A stretch of DNA of 7,826 nucleotides from the NCBI GenBank assembly GCA_013153575.1, contig JAADEE010000040.1:1-7826 (forward strand). The letters run 5' to 3'. Below are positions 6,531 through 7,826 of this stretch, one piece after another. The stretch's first letter is position 1. The number at the start of each line of letters is the position of its first letter. This DNA comes from Chlorobiota bacterium (lineage in GTDB: Bacteria > Bacteroidota > Bacteroidia > Bacteroidales > JAADGE01). The notes under the pieces were generated by a model, which was not told the DNA's origin, did no database searches, and saw nothing but the letters and a program-made list of their open reading frames with translations. The position numbers and the translations under genes are program-made.

Positions 6531-7256
6531 CTAATTTATTCCACCACTAACTGAAATTACTTCTCCTGTAATATACGAAGATTTTTCAGATGCTAAAAAT
6601 GAAACTACATTTGCTACTTCTTCCGGTTTTCCAAATCTTCGCATTGGAATAATATTTCTGAATTGTTTTTCATCAAGTTCTTCAATCATATCTGTTTTTA
6701 TAAACCCGGGTGCTACACAGTTTGCTGTAACTCTTTTTCTTGCAATTTCTTGCGAAAGTGATTTTGTTGCTCCAATTACTCCTGCTTTTGCAGCTGAATA
6801 ATTTGTTTGTCCGGGCATTCCTTTTAATCCTGATAAAGAAACAATATTTATTATTCTTCCGTTTTTCTTAACAAGCATATCTTTAAGCAAACGACGTGTT
6901 ACATAAAAAAAACTGTTTAAATTTGTATTTATAACATCATTCCATTCATCGTTTTGCATAAAAACTTGCAAATTATCTTTTCTAATTCCGGCATTGTTTA
7001 CAAGAACCTCAATATAACTTCCTTCATTTTCGTCTGCCCATTTTTCAAGTGCATTTTCAATATCATCAATATTTGAGATGTCAAATTTTAAAAGTTCTGC
7101 ATTTCCACCTTTCTCTTTAATTTCAGAAAGTGTTTTATTTGCTTCTTCATCGTTTGAACGATAATTTATAATTACAGAAAAGCCATCTTCTGCAAGTTGC
7201 TTACAAATTGCTTTTCCTATTCCTCTTGACCCGCCTGTTACTAATGCATATTTCAT
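6531..7256 (-). CDS. fabG: 3-oxoacyl-ACP reductase, FabG-type short-chain dehydrogenase
   Basis: The 241-residue protein is a classical short-chain dehydrogenase of normal FabG length. It shows the dinucleotide-binding motif TGGSRGIG (7-14), a basic Arg33 after the second strand that favours NADPH, LVNNAGI (85-91), a catalytic Ser in VSLSG (139-143) and the YSAAK pair Tyr153/Lys157. VAPGFIKTDM (181-190) and the C-terminal ITGEVISVSGG match the FabG subfamily. It would reduce the 3-keto group of the ACP-bound aryl-polyenyl chain before dehydration. It sits between the ammonia-lyase and ketosynthase genes, 33 and 51 bases away, so it is probably a cluster-dedicated paralogue rather than the housekeeping fabG. 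The symbol states the enzyme type. No dehydratase gene is in this window, though the pathway needs one. Confidence 0.94.
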   Translation of the reverse strand: MKYALVTGGSRGIGKAICKQLAEDGFSVIINYRSNDEEANKTLSEIKEKGGNAELLKFDISNIDDIENALEKWADENEGSYIEVLVNNAGIRKDNLQVFMQNDEWNDVINTNLNSFFYVTRRLLKDMLVKKNGRIINIVSLSGLKGMPGQTNYSAAKAGVIGATKSLSQEIARKRVTANCVAPGFIKTDMIEELDEKQFRNIIPMRRFGKPEEVANVVSFLASEKSSYITGEVISVSGGIN

Positions 7257-7289
7257 TTTAATAATTTGAAAGTTTTAAAGTTAAAAAGG

Positions 7290-7826
7290 TTAAAGTGTTA
7301 TTTCGCTATTTTTTACAAAATCTGTAACTTGTTTTATTTGCTCATATTTTATTGTATCATCTTTAAAAACAGGAACGATATTTCTGATACTATTGTAAAG
7401 TTCTTTTGTTTTGTCTGATAGCTTATCTTTAAATTTAAGATAATCAACAGCTTGAACAAGTGTTATAAGTTCAATTGCTAAAACCTCAAAACTGTTATGA
7501 ATTACTTTTTGTGTTAATAAAGATGCATTTGTTCCCATACTCACAATATCCTGATTATCATTATTATTAGGTATGCTGTGAACTGACATTGGGTTTGACA
7601 AAGTTTGATTTTCAGCAACTGTTGAAACTGCTGTAAATTGTGCTCCTTGCATTCCTAAATTTAAGCCTAATGTTCCAAGATTAACAAATGAAGGAAGAAT
7701 TTTGTTCAACTTATCGTTCATTAAAAAATTAAGTTGTCTTTCAGCAAGCATTGAAAGTTTAGTAATTGCAATTTTCAATTTATCTGCTTCCATTGCAACA
7801 TATTCTCCATGAAAATTTCCACCATG
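7290..7826 (-). CDS. Aromatic amino acid ammonia-lyase, Tyr/Phe/His lyase family (5' end outside window)
   Basis: Only the C-terminal 178 residues are visible; the frame stays open to the window edge, starting HGGNFHGEYVA, so a Met at 7793 is internal and not the start. The MIO-type lyase family is shown by GGNFHGEYVAMEADKL, which matches the conserved GGNFHG segment, and by NPMSVHSIPNNNDNQDIVSMG. The MIO-forming Ala-Ser-Gly lies upstream and is not seen. Where histidine ammonia-lyases have QED, this protein has NQD, the form found in tyrosine and phenylalanine ammonia-lyases. That, with the pigment genes downstream, suggests it makes 4-coumarate (or cinnamate) as the aryl starter. The C-terminus is short, as in bacterial family members, without the extra domain of plant PALs. 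A histidase or aminomutase remains possible. It is 33 bases upstream of fabG, in the same direction. Confidence 0.88.
   Translation of the reverse strand, partial: HGGNFHGEYVAMEADKLKIAITKLSMLAERQLNFLMNDKLNKILPSFVNLGTLGLNLGMQGAQFTAVSTVAENQTLSNPMSVHSIPNNNDNQDIVSMGTNASLLTQKVIHNSFEVLAIELITLVQAVDYLKFKDKLSDKTKELYNSIRNIVPVFKDDTIKYEQIKQVTDFVKNSEITL

Noticed and set aside
7290..7793. Treating Met at 7793 as the start of the ammonia-lyase gene
   Set aside because: The frame is open further to the window edge and the extra residues (HGGNFHGEYVA) are conserved family sequence, so the gene is cut by the window.

Overview
The window comes from an AT-rich Bacteroidetes-type genome, most likely a member of the Bacteroidales or a relative. 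Three things suggest this: very low GC, a Bacteroidetes-style -7 promoter box (TAnnTTTG form) with no clear Shine-Dalgarno sequences, and the gene families present. All eight genes lie on the minus strand, so transcription runs from high to low coordinates. I see no credible gene on the plus strand, no RNA gene, no mobile element and no CRISPR array. No gene-free stretch exceeds about 155 bases.

Region A (7826 down to 2370) is the distal half of an aryl-polyene/flexirubin-type pigment operon. In transcription order it holds an aromatic amino acid ammonia-lyase (5' end outside the window), a FabG-type 3-ketoacyl-ACP reductase, a FabB/FabF-like ketosynthase, a small predicted outer-membrane beta-barrel protein of unknown function, an acyl carrier protein, an LpxL/HtrB-like acyltransferase and an O-methyltransferase-fold enzyme. 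Gaps of 7 to 51 bases and the lack of internal promoters or terminators point to one transcript. It ends at an intrinsic terminator at 2293-2318. The inferred logic is as follows. The lyase makes an aryl-acrylate starter such as 4-coumarate. The ketosynthase and reductase, with a dehydratase not seen here, extend it on the ACP into a conjugated polyene. The methyltransferase decorates the aryl ring, and the acyltransferase moves the product onto a lipid or other acceptor. The barrel protein is not a standard named component.

Region B (2292 down to 1) is a separate unit with its own predicted promoter. It holds a tungstate/molybdate-binding lipoprotein of the archaeal WtpA type, followed 55 bases later by a predicted outer-membrane porin of the alginate-export-like family, cut by the window edge. 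A perfect 9-bp inverted repeat lies directly upstream of the -7 box and is a good operator candidate. The pairing suggests oxyanion capture linked to outer-membrane passage, but the permease and ATPase genes (wtpB, wtpC) are not in view.

Main points for a second look: the unknown barrel protein inside the pigment operon, an Asp where the methyltransferase family normally has its catalytic His, the NQD signature suggesting a Tyr/Phe rather than His ammonia-lyase, and the wtpA operator with its porin neighbour.
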